The notes: generated from the letters alone by a model not told the origin. Shown: positions 49,651 to 58,550, counted from the stretch's first letter. The stretch: DNA of 64,000 nucleotides from Pelagimonas sp050633425 (GCF_050633425.1 NZ_JBOEGM010000012.1:124001-188000), one strand, 5' to 3'. Program-made: numbers and translations.

Positions 49651-50895
49651 TTAGATCAGAGAGCGCAACATTGATGTGTTGCCTTGAATAACAGAATTCA
49701 GTTCAACAATGCGGGCCAAGCGCTGTTCGATTTCGTTCTGACAGTCATCCAACTGGTCAACAATACCTGACAGGGCCGTTCCAGAATTCGAGAGGGAGGC
49801 GCTTTCGATTTTGCACATCATCCGTGTTGAGCTAAGCCCGGTTACGTATCGCTTCATATCCAAGACACTGCGCCCAAACCGCTTGGCCTCATTTTCGACA
49901 CTGCTCAACGCTTCCGCCGTCTGTTCAAGGTACTTCTCACGCAGCTTATCAAGCACTTTTGTTTCGGCTTCTCGGTCGATTTCTTCGGGAAAGTCATTCA
50001 CGTTGTTGCGAAGAAGTTCGATCATCTCTTGCTCAAGAGCCATCGCAAAGCCAAGGAATTGCCCCTGCAAAATCGCGTCCCGGATGCGGGCAAAAACACA
50101 GGCATCCCCATCAACAAATGTCGAAACCCAGGTCGACATCTCTTCTAACATTTGACTGTAGTTTACCGAAATAGCGCTGATCGGTCCCCCAGCGTTTTCC
50201 AAGCGTGACGCGATAATTCGCATATTCATCGGAACGGTTCGAATGGCCTTGAAGGCTTCGGTCATCTCAGTCGTTTCGGTTTCAACCTGCGCAATCGCCC
50301 GTGACATGTCCAAAAAACGCTTTTGCAGTTGATCAATGGGCCGGCCCAAACTACGTGCGCGCATTTCAAACTCAGTGGCAATTGCCGCGGCTTGAAATGA
50401 CGGATAAGTGCCAAGCCCGCGCTCGTTGAGTTTTTCCAATAGCAAATCGGCACTGGCTTGAGGGGACATTCCCTTTTCTTCTTCTGCCAGCATCTCTTGA
50501 TAAATTTCGGTAACCGTCTGGAGCATATCCGAGCTTGGCTTGATCCGTGTCGAAATGTACCCGCCTTCGATCGGTGACATCAAAGCCAAGACCCAGTAAA
50601 AACGGCCGTCTTTACGCTTGTTTTTCACATAAGCGGCAACGGTGTTTCCGGCCTTTAGTTGTTCCCAAGCCAAATAGAAGAGGCCTTTGGGCATATCTGG
50701 ATGGCGAACAATCTTGTGCGGGGCACTGCGGAGCTCATCCCATTCAAATCCTGCCACTCTCAGGAAGACGGAGTTGCCTGCTTCGATAACCCCACGGTCA
50801 TCCGTCCGAGAATAGAATAACTCAGACAATTGGAATTGCGCCTCAGACGTCGTGGCCTTGGCCTCGGCAGCAAATTGTGGGTTCAGTTCTGTCAT
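49651..50895 (-). CDS. Aer-like PAS domain protein without MCP domain
   Basis: A protein of 414 residues from ATG 50895. The N-terminal PAS domain (about 20-120) closely follows the Aer type: FYSRTDDRGVIEAGNSVFLRV, PHKIVRHPDMPKGLFYLAWEQL and KRKDGRFYWVLALMSPI. The rest is mostly alpha-helical with coiled-coil-like heptads (AIAQVETETTEMTEAFKAI, QTAEALSSVENEAKRFG). There are no membrane helices and no HAMP or MCP signalling hairpin. A soluble redox or energy sensor working through protein contact is likely. It lies downstream of the polyamine ABC terminator. Confidence 0.75.
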   Translation of the reverse strand: MTELNPQFAAEAKATTSEAQFQLSELFYSRTDDRGVIEAGNSVFLRVAGFEWDELRSAPHKIVRHPDMPKGLFYLAWEQLKAGNTVAAYVKNKRKDGRFYWVLALMSPIEGGYISTRIKPSSDMLQTVTEIYQEMLAEEEKGMSPQASADLLLEKLNERGLGTYPSFQAAAIATEFEMRARSLGRPIDQLQKRFLDMSRAIAQVETETTEMTEAFKAIRTVPMNMRIIASRLENAGGPISAISVNYSQMLEEMSTWVSTFVDGDACVFARIRDAILQGQFLGFAMALEQEMIELLRNNVNDFPEEIDREAETKVLDKLREKYLEQTAEALSSVENEAKRFGRSVLDMKRYVTGLSSTRMMCKIESASLSNSGTALSGIVDQLDDCQNEIEQRLARIVELNSVIQGNTSMLRSLI

Positions 50896-50946
50896 TGCAG
50901 GTTCCTCAGACACCGGGTTTCCCAGAACAATCGTCGCCAAGCCTTT

Positions 50947-50986
50947 CGAAAAAATGAAAACCGCAGCCCTGACTTCAGGACTGCGG
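50947..50986 (-). terminator. Intrinsic terminator of the polyamine-type ABC operon
   Basis: CCGCAG (50961-50966) pairs with CTGCGG (50981-50986), and CCTGA (50968-50972) with TCAGG (50975-50979). Read on the minus strand, the stem is followed by TTTTCATTTTTT (50960 down to 50949). It ends the operon before the PAS gene. Confidence 0.88.
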
Positions 50987-51024
50987 CACATAAATTGTCG
51001 AAAATTGGATCGAAACCCCGTTAT

Positions 51025-51879
51025 TTAGCCTGGACTCATGCCCCGTAACCGTTCTGAGCGGCGTCGTAAGAGTTCGACCGTTGTTAGCAAACAGATTGAA
51101 ATCGCGACCAAAATCGTCGCCACAGCAAGAATTGTTGGGCTGATTTGCTCACGCAGTCCAATGAACATCTGCCACGGTAGGGTTTGTTGTTTTGCCGAGC
51201 CAACAAAAATCACCACAACCACTTCGTCAAAGGACGTAATAAAGGCGAACAAGCCACCTGAAATCACGCCGGGCAGAATCAAAGGCATTTGCACTCTGAA
51301 GAACGTGGTGACCGGGTCAGCGCCCATGTTGGCCGCGGCCCTTGTGAGCGAACGATCAAAGCCGACCAAAGTCGCCGTCACAGTGATAATCACAAAAGGA
51401 ATACCCAAAGCGGCATGCGCTAGAACCACGCCAAAATAGGTCCCCTGAAGACCAATCCGGCTGTAGAAGAAATACATCCCAGCGGCGGAAATGATCAGTG
51501 GAACGATCATAGGTGAGATCAAAATCGCCATAATCGCACGCCGAAACGGAACATGCGGCTGGCTTAGACCGATCGCAGCCAAGGTGCCGAATCCAACCGA
51601 CAAGATTGTCGCCATCGGTGCAATTTTCAGCGAGTTCCACAGCGCCGTTTGCCAATCCTCAGAGCCAAAGAAATCACGATAGTGTTTCAGGCTGAACCCC
51701 TCAGGATCAAGTCGGAGCATTTCCGGCGTGAATGTGAAGAAGTCCTGAGAGTTGAAGCTCAGAGGCATCACAATGATGATCGGTGTGATCAGGAAGGCAA
51801 AGATCAGCCCGCAAATCACCCGAAACGTATAGTACCAAACGCGCTGGGGCATCGTGGCATAAGGAGGAATTCCGCTCAT
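51025..51879 (-). CDS. Polyamine-type ABC transporter permease (PotI/YdcV-like)
   Basis: An inner-membrane protein of 284 residues with six hydrophobic helices. The coupling segment is LTRAAANMGADPVTTFFRVQMPLILPGVISG (EAA motif near 200). It begins with a hydrophobic VWYYTFRVICGLIFAFLITP helix. It forms the heterodimeric channel with the gene upstream. It is the last gene of the operon, 5 bases after the other permease, and is followed by the terminator at 50986. Confidence 0.88.
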   Translation of the reverse strand: MSGIPPYATMPQRVWYYTFRVICGLIFAFLITPIIIVMPLSFNSQDFFTFTPEMLRLDPEGFSLKHYRDFFGSEDWQTALWNSLKIAPMATILSVGFGTLAAIGLSQPHVPFRRAIMAILISPMIVPLIISAAGMYFFYSRIGLQGTYFGVVLAHAALGIPFVIITVTATLVGFDRSLTRAAANMGADPVTTFFRVQMPLILPGVISGGLFAFITSFDEVVVVIFVGSAKQQTLPWQMFIGLREQISPTILAVATILVAISICLLTTVELLRRRSERLRGMSPG

Positions 51880-51884
51880 ATCTA

Positions 51885-53156
51885 TTATCCCAGTTTCACG
51901 TTGTCGATGCCGACGATTTTGTCATAGGCCCAGTAGAGTAACAAAACGACCGCCAAGAGGATCGCGCCAAGTGCAGCCGCAAGGCCCCAGTTCAGCGAGG
52001 TCGAAATGTGGAAGGCGATCCGGTTGGAGATGAATGTCCCCTTGGTCCCGCCGACCAATGCCGGGGTGATGTAGTAACCAATCGCCAAGATGAAGACGAG
52101 GATCGACCCCGCGCCAATGCCCGGCACAGATTGCGGGAAATACACCCGCCAGAAGGCCGTCCAGTTCGTCGCACCGAGCGATTTAGCCGCACGTAGGTAG
52201 CTTGGGGGAATGGTCTGCATCACAGAATACATCGGCAGGATCATAAAGGGCAGCAAGATATGGGTCATAGCGACCACTGTCCCGAACTGGTTGTTGATCA
52301 TCACAAGCCTGTTTTCATCGGCCACGAGACCTATCCAGACTAGGACATCGTTAATAACCCCCTGCTGTTGCAGCATGACTTTCCAAGCCGAAGTTCGCAC
52401 CAAAAGCGATGTCCAGAATGGCAAAAGTACCAAGATCATCAGAAGGTTGGCTTTGCGCGCGGGTAAGTTGGCCAAAAGCCATGCAACCGGATAGCCCAAC
52501 ATGATGCAGCTCAGAGTGATCATCAGCGACATTTTCATCGTCCGGCCGAACAAAACCGCATAAATCTGTTCGTTTTCCGGGCGCATCTCAGCGCCATCCG
52601 GGCCGACGCGCATATCGACAGCGTTCAGGTAATAGCCTGCTGTGACAGGCGGCGAATAGGTTTGAATCGTGCGCCAGACCTGTGGATCTCCCCAGCCCTT
52701 GTGCATCTCCAAAAGCGTTTCTTTCCACGGGCCGTCGTTTTCTAGATCCCACTTCTTGGCCTTACGGCCAGCTTTGCGAAACAGCGACGAAACGCCAGGA
52801 TTTTCGTAGTTCAGCCGGGTGCCGACGCGTGTGTGCGTCTTGGCTTTGGCAGCCTCTTGCAGGTCTGCAGCCATCGCGGCGTAAACCGCTTCATCCGGCA
52901 ATTCACCGCCATCAGCATCCCAATCCGCCAGCGCGACCACCGTCCGTGGCAACGTTTCAGAAACGATGCTGTTTTCGACCGAGCGATACAGCATGTCGGC
53001 CACGGGAAGAATAAAGGTCAACAATACAAAGAGCAGCAGCGGAGCAATAAGCATCAACGCGCGCATCTTTTGGCGGCGCAACGCGCGGGCCAGTGATTTT
53101 TTCAGGGGAGTGCCGTCTGCTGCAAGCATCGGGCCAGAGTTGGATGTATCGCTCAT
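51885..53156 (-). CDS. Polyamine-type ABC transporter permease (PotH/PotB-like) with long loop after TM1
   Basis: A protein of 423 residues, compared with about 290-310 for enteric PotB/PotH. TM1 (RALMLIAPLLLFVLLTFILPVADML) lies near 30-55. A hydrophilic insert of about 145 residues follows (rich in Asp, Lys, Ala, e.g. DLQEAAKAKTHTRVGTRLNY), then the usual five-helix core with LRAAKSLGATNWTAFWRVYFPQSVPGIG as the EAA loop. Long loops of this type are seen in alphaproteobacterial relatives. It lies 2 bases after the DUF1330 gene. Confidence 0.87.
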   Translation of the reverse strand: MSDTSNSGPMLAADGTPLKKSLARALRRQKMRALMLIAPLLLFVLLTFILPVADMLYRSVENSIVSETLPRTVVALADWDADGGELPDEAVYAAMAADLQEAAKAKTHTRVGTRLNYENPGVSSLFRKAGRKAKKWDLENDGPWKETLLEMHKGWGDPQVWRTIQTYSPPVTAGYYLNAVDMRVGPDGAEMRPENEQIYAVLFGRTMKMSLMITLSCIMLGYPVAWLLANLPARKANLLMILVLLPFWTSLLVRTSAWKVMLQQQGVINDVLVWIGLVADENRLVMINNQFGTVVAMTHILLPFMILPMYSVMQTIPPSYLRAAKSLGATNWTAFWRVYFPQSVPGIGAGSILVFILAIGYYITPALVGGTKGTFISNRIAFHISTSLNWGLAAALGAILLAVVLLLYWAYDKIVGIDNVKLG

Positions 53157-53158
53157 GT

Positions 53159-53452
53159 TTATGCGCCCTCAACTACGTATATCAGGCTATCCGCTGTGCG
53201 ACGACGAATGTCGGCAACTTGCTGATAATCCGGATCGTTATATGCCTCTAACGCTTTGGCATAGCTTTCGAATTCAATGACGACGTGGCGCTGTGTTGCT
53301 GGTGCGTCGCCTTCAACAGTCTGCGATTGCCCGCCCCGGACAACGAACTTCGCCCCAAAGCCTTCAAGGATTGGCGTGTCTTTGACGACATATTCCTGGT
53401 AGGCGTCCGGTTCTTTCACGGTGATATGGGCGATGATGTAGCCTTTGGGCAT
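53159..53452 (-). CDS. DUF1330 family small protein
   Basis: A ferredoxin-like (dimeric alpha+beta barrel) protein of 97 residues from ATG 53452. It begins MPKGYIIAHITVKEPDAYQ, with ATQRHVVIEFESYAKALEAY and SLIYVVEG, typical of DUF1330. The function is unknown; members often sit in transport or catabolic operons. It sits inside the polyamine-type operon between the binding protein and the permeases, 2 bases from the permease start, so it is surely co-transcribed. Confidence 0.85.
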   Translation of the reverse strand: MPKGYIIAHITVKEPDAYQEYVVKDTPILEGFGAKFVVRGGQSQTVEGDAPATQRHVVIEFESYAKALEAYNDPDYQQVADIRRRTADSLIYVVEGA

Positions 53453-53473
53453 GCGATGCCTCCGTCTGGTCAC

Positions 53474-53528
53474 TCACCCGGCAGCGCACCGCCGGGTGAA
53501 AGGATGTAAGGTGGGGTTCTACCCCACC
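53474..53528. repeat. Two intercistronic hairpins after the binding-protein gene
   Basis: TCACCCGGC (53474-53482) pairs with GCCGGGTGA (53491-53499), and GGTGGGGT (53510-53517) with ACCCCACC (53521-53528). Neither has a T-run in the minus direction strong enough for a terminator, so a role in mRNA end protection or partial termination is likely. Confidence 0.8.
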
Positions 53529-53543
53529 ACCCGAAATCGGGAA

Positions 53544-54650
53544 TTACTTAGCCAGCCACGCCTGGAACTTCGCGTCCAGATCGTCACGGTTGTCTGCCCA
53601 CCATTCGTAGTCATAGATGTGCACGTTCGACGCATTGGCTGGGTCGGTTGGCATATGTGGTGCCATTTCGATGCCCAATTCAGCGTGTTTACCAACCAGT
53701 GGTGCCGACGACTTACGCGCAGGACCGTAGGAGATGTACTTGGCCTGATCCGCAAGACGCTGAGTGTCGGTGGCGAACTTGAGGAAGTCCATCACGCGCG
53801 CTTTACGATCTGCTGGCAGGTTGGCAGGAACGATCCAGCCATCAAGGTCAAAGGACTGCATGTCCCAGAGCATACCAATCGGCTGGTTCTGCTCGGCGAT
53901 TGCCGAGAACAGGCGACCGTTGAAGGTCGACCCCATGACAACTTCGCCATCCGCCAGAAGCTGAGGCGTTTCCGCGCCAGCGGTCCACCAAACAACCTGA
54001 TCCTTGATGGTGTCGAGCTTGGCCAGGGCCTTGTCTACACCTTCAGGCGTGCCGAGCGTGTCATAGATGGCCGATTTTTCGACGCCATCACAGTACAGAG
54101 CCCATTCCATGTTGTCGATTGGGCGCTTCTGCAGAGCACGTTTGCCTGGATACGCGTCCATGTCGAAGATCGCGCAGATGTCGGTTGGGGCGTTGTCGCC
54201 AACCATGTCTGTACGATAGCCGAATGTGGTCGAGTAAACGATCTGAGGCGCAAAGCAATCGGAAACCAGCAGGTCGCCGAAGTCTTCAGACGCCGGTGTG
54301 CCATCGGGTGCGGCTGCCAGATCGGTGTCTGCGTCCAGCTCAACGGCCAGACCTTCGTCGCACAGGCGCATGGAGTCAGACGCTACGACGTCAACCAGAT
54401 CCCAGGTTACGTTGCCGGTTTCGTCCATGGCGCGCAGCTTGGCGACCGCTTCGCCCGAGCTTTCGTCCCATGTGACTTTCAGGCCGGGGTTCGCGGCGAG
54501 GTATGGCTGAACATAGGCTTTGTCTTGGCTGGCTTGGTAAGAACCGCCCCAAGACACGAGTGTCATTTCCATTGCCATATCTTCAGCAACAACTGCGCCA
54601 GCAGTCACGGTCAAAGCCGTCGTTGCCAAAAGTGTTTTGGTGAGTTTCAT
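53544..54650 (-). CDS. Polyamine-type ABC transporter substrate-binding protein (PotD-like)
   Basis: A periplasmic protein of 368 residues with signal peptide (MKLTKTLLATTALTVTAGAV, cut after VVA). It has LVSWGGSYQASQDKAYVQPYL, WDLVDVVASDSMRLCDEG, VYSTTFGYRTDM, LLADGEVVMGSTFNGR and GWIVPANL, as in PotD/extracellular binding protein family 1. The ligand could be spermidine/putrescine or another cationic amine; the sequence alone does not decide. It lies between the ATPase gene and the hairpins preceding DUF1330. Confidence 0.87.
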   Translation of the reverse strand: MKLTKTLLATTALTVTAGAVVAEDMAMEMTLVSWGGSYQASQDKAYVQPYLAANPGLKVTWDESSGEAVAKLRAMDETGNVTWDLVDVVASDSMRLCDEGLAVELDADTDLAAAPDGTPASEDFGDLLVSDCFAPQIVYSTTFGYRTDMVGDNAPTDICAIFDMDAYPGKRALQKRPIDNMEWALYCDGVEKSAIYDTLGTPEGVDKALAKLDTIKDQVVWWTAGAETPQLLADGEVVMGSTFNGRLFSAIAEQNQPIGMLWDMQSFDLDGWIVPANLPADRKARVMDFLKFATDTQRLADQAKYISYGPARKSSAPLVGKHAELGIEMAPHMPTDPANASNVHIYDYEWWADNRDDLDAKFQAWLAK

Positions 54651-54757
54651 TGGTTACTCCCTTAGTTACCCGTTTGATGAGTGGGGATCAGAGCACGGGC
54701 AGCTGGTCCAACCCCTCTACAAGACCCCGCGCCGCGAAGGGCACGAGGCTATTCCGC

Positions 54758-55876
54758 TTAGATGACGTCCGTCGCGTCGAGCGCGCGGCAGTCTTCTGGC
54801 AACCAGCCGATATCGATCATGGTGCCGGGTTCAAGCTTGTCCTGGTCAGGGGCGTTACGTGTCTTAATGATGAAATCATCATTCCCGGCCACCCGAAGGC
54901 GGGTGCGGAAAATGTCGCCCATGTAAATGAACTCAAGCACTTCTGCCTTGAGCGTATGTGCGCCCTCTTGCAGACGGTCTTTGTTGATTTCAACGCGCTC
55001 AGGGCGGATCGACACGCGGGTTTTCTCGCCCACGGTAGTCACGTTAACCGGCGTCGCATCAAGCATTTCGCCATCTTGCAAACGCACCACACAGGTATCG
55101 CCCTTGATCTCGGTCACAACGCCTTCAAGGGTGTTATTTTCACCGATGAACTGGGCGACAAAGCTGTTTTCAGGCTTTTCATAAAGCAGATCTGGTGGGG
55201 CAAGCTGTTGGATGCGGCCATCGTTGAACACGGCAACCCGATCCGACATCGTCAGCGCTTCGGTTTGGTCGTGTGTCACGTAAACCGTTGTAATTCCAAG
55301 TTCATGCGCAAGATGCGTGATCTCAAACTGCATCTTTTCCCGAAGCTGTTTGTCAAGCGCGCCCAGCGGCTCGTCCATCAACACAAGCTCGGGTTCGAAC
55401 ACCAGCGCGCGCGCCAAAGCGACACGCTGCTGCTGACCACCAGACAATTGCGCAGGACGGCGGCCGCCAAAGGCCCCCATCTCAACCATATCCAAAGCGC
55501 GTTTGATTTTCGCTTCACGATCGGATTTGCCCATCTTGCGAACTTCAAGCGGAAAGCTGAGGTTCTCGGCAATCGTCATGTGCGGGAAAAGCGCATAGTT
55601 TTGGAAAACCATGCCGATGCCGCGCTTGTGTGGTGGAATATTGTTGATGCTGATACCATCCAAAAGGATGTCACCATGGGTTGCGGTCTCGAACCCGGCG
55701 AGCATCATCAGACAAGTGGTTTTTCCAGAGCCAGATGGCCCAAGCATCGTCAGAAATTCGCCCTTGGGCATCGAGAGGTTTAAGTCTTTGACGACGAGCA
55801 CTTCCCCGTCATAGCTCTTTTGCACGCGTTCAAATGCGACAAACGCGTCGCTGTTTCCCGAATCGGCCAAAGGCAC
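54758..55876 (-). CDS. Polyamine-type ABC transporter ATP-binding protein (PotA-like)
   Basis: An ATPase of 372 residues. Walker A is GPSGSGKTT, the Q-loop is in GMVFQNYALFPHM, the signature is LSGGQQQRVAL, Walker B is LVLMDEPLGALD and the switch is VTHDQTEAL. The C-terminal TOBE-type regulatory domain has FIGENNTLEGVV and SIRPERVEI. It is the first gene of the operon. GTG 55876 is used, but AGGGAG is spaced better for TTG 55870 two codons later. Two inverted TGTCCGGGCA sites lie 54-99 bases upstream. Confidence 0.9.
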   Translation of the reverse strand: MPLADSGNSDAFVAFERVQKSYDGEVLVVKDLNLSMPKGEFLTMLGPSGSGKTTCLMMLAGFETATHGDILLDGISINNIPPHKRGIGMVFQNYALFPHMTIAENLSFPLEVRKMGKSDREAKIKRALDMVEMGAFGGRRPAQLSGGQQQRVALARALVFEPELVLMDEPLGALDKQLREKMQFEITHLAHELGITTVYVTHDQTEALTMSDRVAVFNDGRIQQLAPPDLLYEKPENSFVAQFIGENNTLEGVVTEIKGDTCVVRLQDGEMLDATPVNVTTVGEKTRVSIRPERVEINKDRLQEGAHTLKAEVLEFIYMGDIFRTRLRVAGNDDFIIKTRNAPDQDKLEPGTMIDIGWLPEDCRALDATDVI

Positions 55877-55929
55877 ACTCCCTATATATCCGCAGATTTT
55901 CTCTGCTGTCTTAGGGACAAACTAAACCC

Positions 55930-55975
55930 TGTCCGGGCAAGTGTTGCAACCAATTCAATGGAAAATGCCCGGACA
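55930..55975. promoter_or_regulatory. Inverted TGTCCGGGCA pair upstream of the polyamine-type operon
   Basis: TGTCCGGGCA (55930-55939) and its exact inverted copy TGCCCGGACA (55966-55975) are 36 bp centre to centre. They frame a probable promoter for the minus-strand ABC operon (TTGAAT and TTGCAA lie between them). A looping or dimer-of-dimers repressor site is possible; the factor is unknown. Confidence 0.65.
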
Positions 55976-56095
55976 AAAGGCGATTACAGGTCATGCGCGC
56001 AGATTTGCGGCACTTCACAGCCTATTTCGCCACATCACAGCGGCAAAACAGAACAAAATCCCAAATCCGAATCTCTCAGATCGAGTCAGATAGCG

Positions 56096-56611
56096 TTAAC
56101 AAGCTGATCCGTTAGCCAAATTTTTAGGCACCACCAACGAAGTCCCCGGTGTTGCCTTGCGCGCGATCTGCTCTAAATGATCGGGGCGAAAAGCGATGCA
56201 ACCTTCGGTCCCATAGCCTGGCCGACGCCAGCGATGCAAAAATATTGCCGATCCGCGCCCAGGCTCAGCATGGGGCCAATTCCAATCGGTCAACATAATC
56301 AGATCATATAAAGGGTCCGCTCGGCGCAAAGTTTCGTGGCTGGGCGTGTAAGGCGCGCGGACCAATTGATTATAGGCCGCATCCTGAACGTCATCTGACC
56401 ACAGATCACCGGGACGAATGGGCAAAGCCCATGGGGCTGGCCGCGCCATACGGTCTGGCCGATACAACAGGCCAACAATACGATGTGTGCCGACGGGCGT
56501 GGCACCGTCGCCTTCGCGCTTGGCCATCGCAATTCCGCCCTTGCCGATGGAGCATGGCCACATCCGCCCTCGAAAGCGCAAACCTTGCCGTGTCAAAACC
56601 ATTTTGGTCAT
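56096..56611 (-). CDS. L,D-transpeptidase (YkuD domain) family protein
   Basis: A protein of 171 residues. The YkuD catalytic motif is in IFLHRWRRPGYGTEGCIAFR (about 130-149), with His and the nucleophile Cys in the expected HxxxRxGxxxxGC-like arrangement. DGATPVGTHRIVGLLYRPDR is the typical front of the domain. No clear signal peptide, which is usual in this short subgroup of uncertain localisation. It should cross-link or modify peptidoglycan. It lies 19 bases after ribA and is probably co-transcribed. Confidence 0.85.
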   Translation of the reverse strand: MTKMVLTRQGLRFRGRMWPCSIGKGGIAMAKREGDGATPVGTHRIVGLLYRPDRMARPAPWALPIRPGDLWSDDVQDAAYNQLVRAPYTPSHETLRRADPLYDLIMLTDWNWPHAEPGRGSAIFLHRWRRPGYGTEGCIAFRPDHLEQIARKATPGTSLVVPKNLANGSAC

Positions 56612-56630
56612 GTCAGCCCCTCTCAGACCC

Positions 56631-57719
56631 TCAGAGCAAATGGCCGGATTTCGCGGCCTTCACTGCCAGATACTTCTCATTCTCAGGCGTCTCGCCGACT
56701 TTCAAGGGCACGCGCTCCGTTACGGAGACACCGCAGCGCTCCATCATCGCGATTTTCTTGGGGTTGTTGGTGAGCAAGCGCACCTCTTCAAACCCCATCT
56801 TCTGCAATATCTGGGCCCCGAGACGGAAATCGCGCTCGTCATCTTCGAACCCAAGTCGGTGATTGGCTTCGACCGTGTCAAACCCCTGATCCTGTAGGGC
56901 ATAGGCGCGCATTTTGTTGGCAAGGCCAATCCCGCGCCCTTCTTGATTGAGATAGAGCAAGACCCCTGCCCCTTGGGCCCCCATCGCCGCCAAGGCCGCG
57001 TTAAGCTGCGGACCGCAATCGCATTTCAATGATCCCAACACATCGCCCGTGAAACAGGCGGAATGCAGGCGCGCCAGCACAGGTTTGGACCGATCAGGGC
57101 GACCGATTTCAACGGCGTAATGTTCCTCGCCACCATCTTCGGGTCGGAAAATATGCAATCGCCCGGCGTGGGCGGCCTGAAGCGGAACCCGCGCCGCAAC
57201 GACATTATTGAGCGTCGCCAATTCAATCATATGCGGCGACGCGGCCTCGCCCGGTATCAGCGTCAGGTTCTCACGCGCCGACAGCGCCAGCGCCTCTTGA
57301 GTGTTTTGCACCAACACCGCAGGCAAAAGCCGCGCAGATTTCACCAAGGTGATCGCCAAACGCTGTAAATCGCAGCTGCCATCCCGCCGGGTTTGCAATG
57401 GCCCTTTCATCGGGACCCGCAGATCATCCGCCGGATCTGCCAGCGCCTGAACCCATTCCAGCGCTGCGCCGGCAGGCAAAATCACCCGCGCCACATCGCC
57501 ATCATAGGCGCGCGCCTTGAGCGTTTCGGCCCGCCGCCCGGTCAGAACCAAATCGACGTCGCCTTGCGATTGCAACAGGTCAAAACGCGCGTCACCGGCG
57601 GTTTCAGCGGCCATGACAATCAGCGCCTGACCATATCCGGTCAAAACGACAGGCACACCCACGCGCAAATCGGCCCGCGCACGTGCCAAAATATCATTTA
57701 GCTCTGGTCCAAGCCCCAA
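56631..57719 (-). CDS. ribA: GTP cyclohydrolase II (riboflavin biosynthesis)
   Basis: A protein of 362 residues. TTG 57719 is chosen because AAGGAG lies about eight bases upstream and the resulting ELNDILARARADLRVGVPVVL matches the usual N-terminus. The C-terminal GTP cyclohydrolase II domain has LARLHSACFTGDVLGSLKCDCGPQL (zinc cysteines), YLNQEGRGIGLANKM (catalytic Asp replaced as in the family), and LLTNNPKKIAMMERCGV. The N-terminal 150 residues resemble a degenerate RibB-like domain common in this family. It catalyses the first step from GTP toward riboflavin. Confidence 0.9.
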   Translation of the reverse strand: MGLGPELNDILARARADLRVGVPVVLTGYGQALIVMAAETAGDARFDLLQSQGDVDLVLTGRRAETLKARAYDGDVARVILPAGAALEWVQALADPADDLRVPMKGPLQTRRDGSCDLQRLAITLVKSARLLPAVLVQNTQEALALSARENLTLIPGEAASPHMIELATLNNVVAARVPLQAAHAGRLHIFRPEDGGEEHYAVEIGRPDRSKPVLARLHSACFTGDVLGSLKCDCGPQLNAALAAMGAQGAGVLLYLNQEGRGIGLANKMRAYALQDQGFDTVEANHRLGFEDDERDFRLGAQILQKMGFEEVRLLTNNPKKIAMMERCGVSVTERVPLKVGETPENEKYLAVKAAKSGHLL

Positions 57720-57863
57720 GGCCCTGTCTCCTTGTAACAATTCGGGCCAAATCCTGAAACATTCACGCAGATCAGACACGAGCGCGTGAAGTGGTTGCAG
57801 CATTCCTTGCCGAGATGCCAAAATGATCACATCTGCCTCAAAAGGCAACACGGGAGCCCGTAA

Positions 57864-58550
57864 ATGGCACAGCTAAAAAACATCCTTTTGGTCGACGATG
57901 ATGACGATCTGCGCGAAGCCTTGGCCGAGCAGTTGATTATGACCGAGGATTTTGAAGTCTTTGAAGCCGACAATGGCACGAATGCCATGATGCGGGCCAA
58001 AGAACAGGTGTACGATCTGGTCATTCTGGATGTGGGCTTGCCCGACACTGATGGCCGAGAACTGTGCCGCTTGATGCGCAAACAAGGTGTCAAAGCGCCG
58101 ATTTTGATGCTGACCGGACATGACACGGATGCCGATACCATTTTGGGTCTCGATGCCGGGGCCAATGACTATGTGACCAAACCATTCAAGTTCCCGGTCC
58201 TCTTGGCCCGCATCCGCGCCCAGCTTCGCCAACATGAACAGTCAGAGGACGCCGTGTTTACCGTCGGGCCGTATACCTTCAAACCGTCGATGAAGCTTTT
58301 GGTCACCGACGAAGATCGCAAGATTCGGTTGACGGAAAAAGAAACCAACATCCTCAAATTTCTCTATCGCTCAAGCGAAGGCGTGGTTCCTCGCGATACG
58401 CTGCTGCATGAAGTTTGGGGGTACAACGCCGGTGTCACCACCCACACGCTGGAAACCCACATCTACCGCTTGCGCCAAAAGATTGAGCTCGATCCCTCGA
58501 ACGCCCGGTTGCTGGTCACCGAATCCGGGGGCTATCGTTTAGTAGCCTAA
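57864..58550 (+). CDS. cenR: OmpR-family response regulator, CenR-like
   Basis: A protein of 228 residues. Receiver: ILLVDDDDDLREALAEQL, the phospho-acceptor aspartate in LVILDVGLPDTDGRELCRL (near 54), MLTGHDTDADTILGLDAGANDYVTKPFKFPVLLARIRAQLRQHEQSEDAVFTVGPYTF. The winged helix ends with VWGYNAGVTTHTLETHIYRLRQKIE. This conserved alphaproteobacterial regulator resembles CenR, a cell-envelope response regulator essential in Caulobacter and Rhodobacter; the symbol is from family resemblance. No kinase is adjacent. It diverges from ribA. Confidence 0.82.
   Translation: MAQLKNILLVDDDDDLREALAEQLIMTEDFEVFEADNGTNAMMRAKEQVYDLVILDVGLPDTDGRELCRLMRKQGVKAPILMLTGHDTDADTILGLDAGANDYVTKPFKFPVLLARIRAQLRQHEQSEDAVFTVGPYTFKPSMKLLVTDEDRKIRLTEKETNILKFLYRSSEGVVPRDTLLHEVWGYNAGVTTHTLETHIYRLRQKIELDPSNARLLVTESGGYRLVA

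Noticed and set aside
53445..54665. Open frame of 406 codons antisense to the PotD-like gene
   Set aside because: Shadow frame of a secreted binding protein; no signal peptide and no domain.
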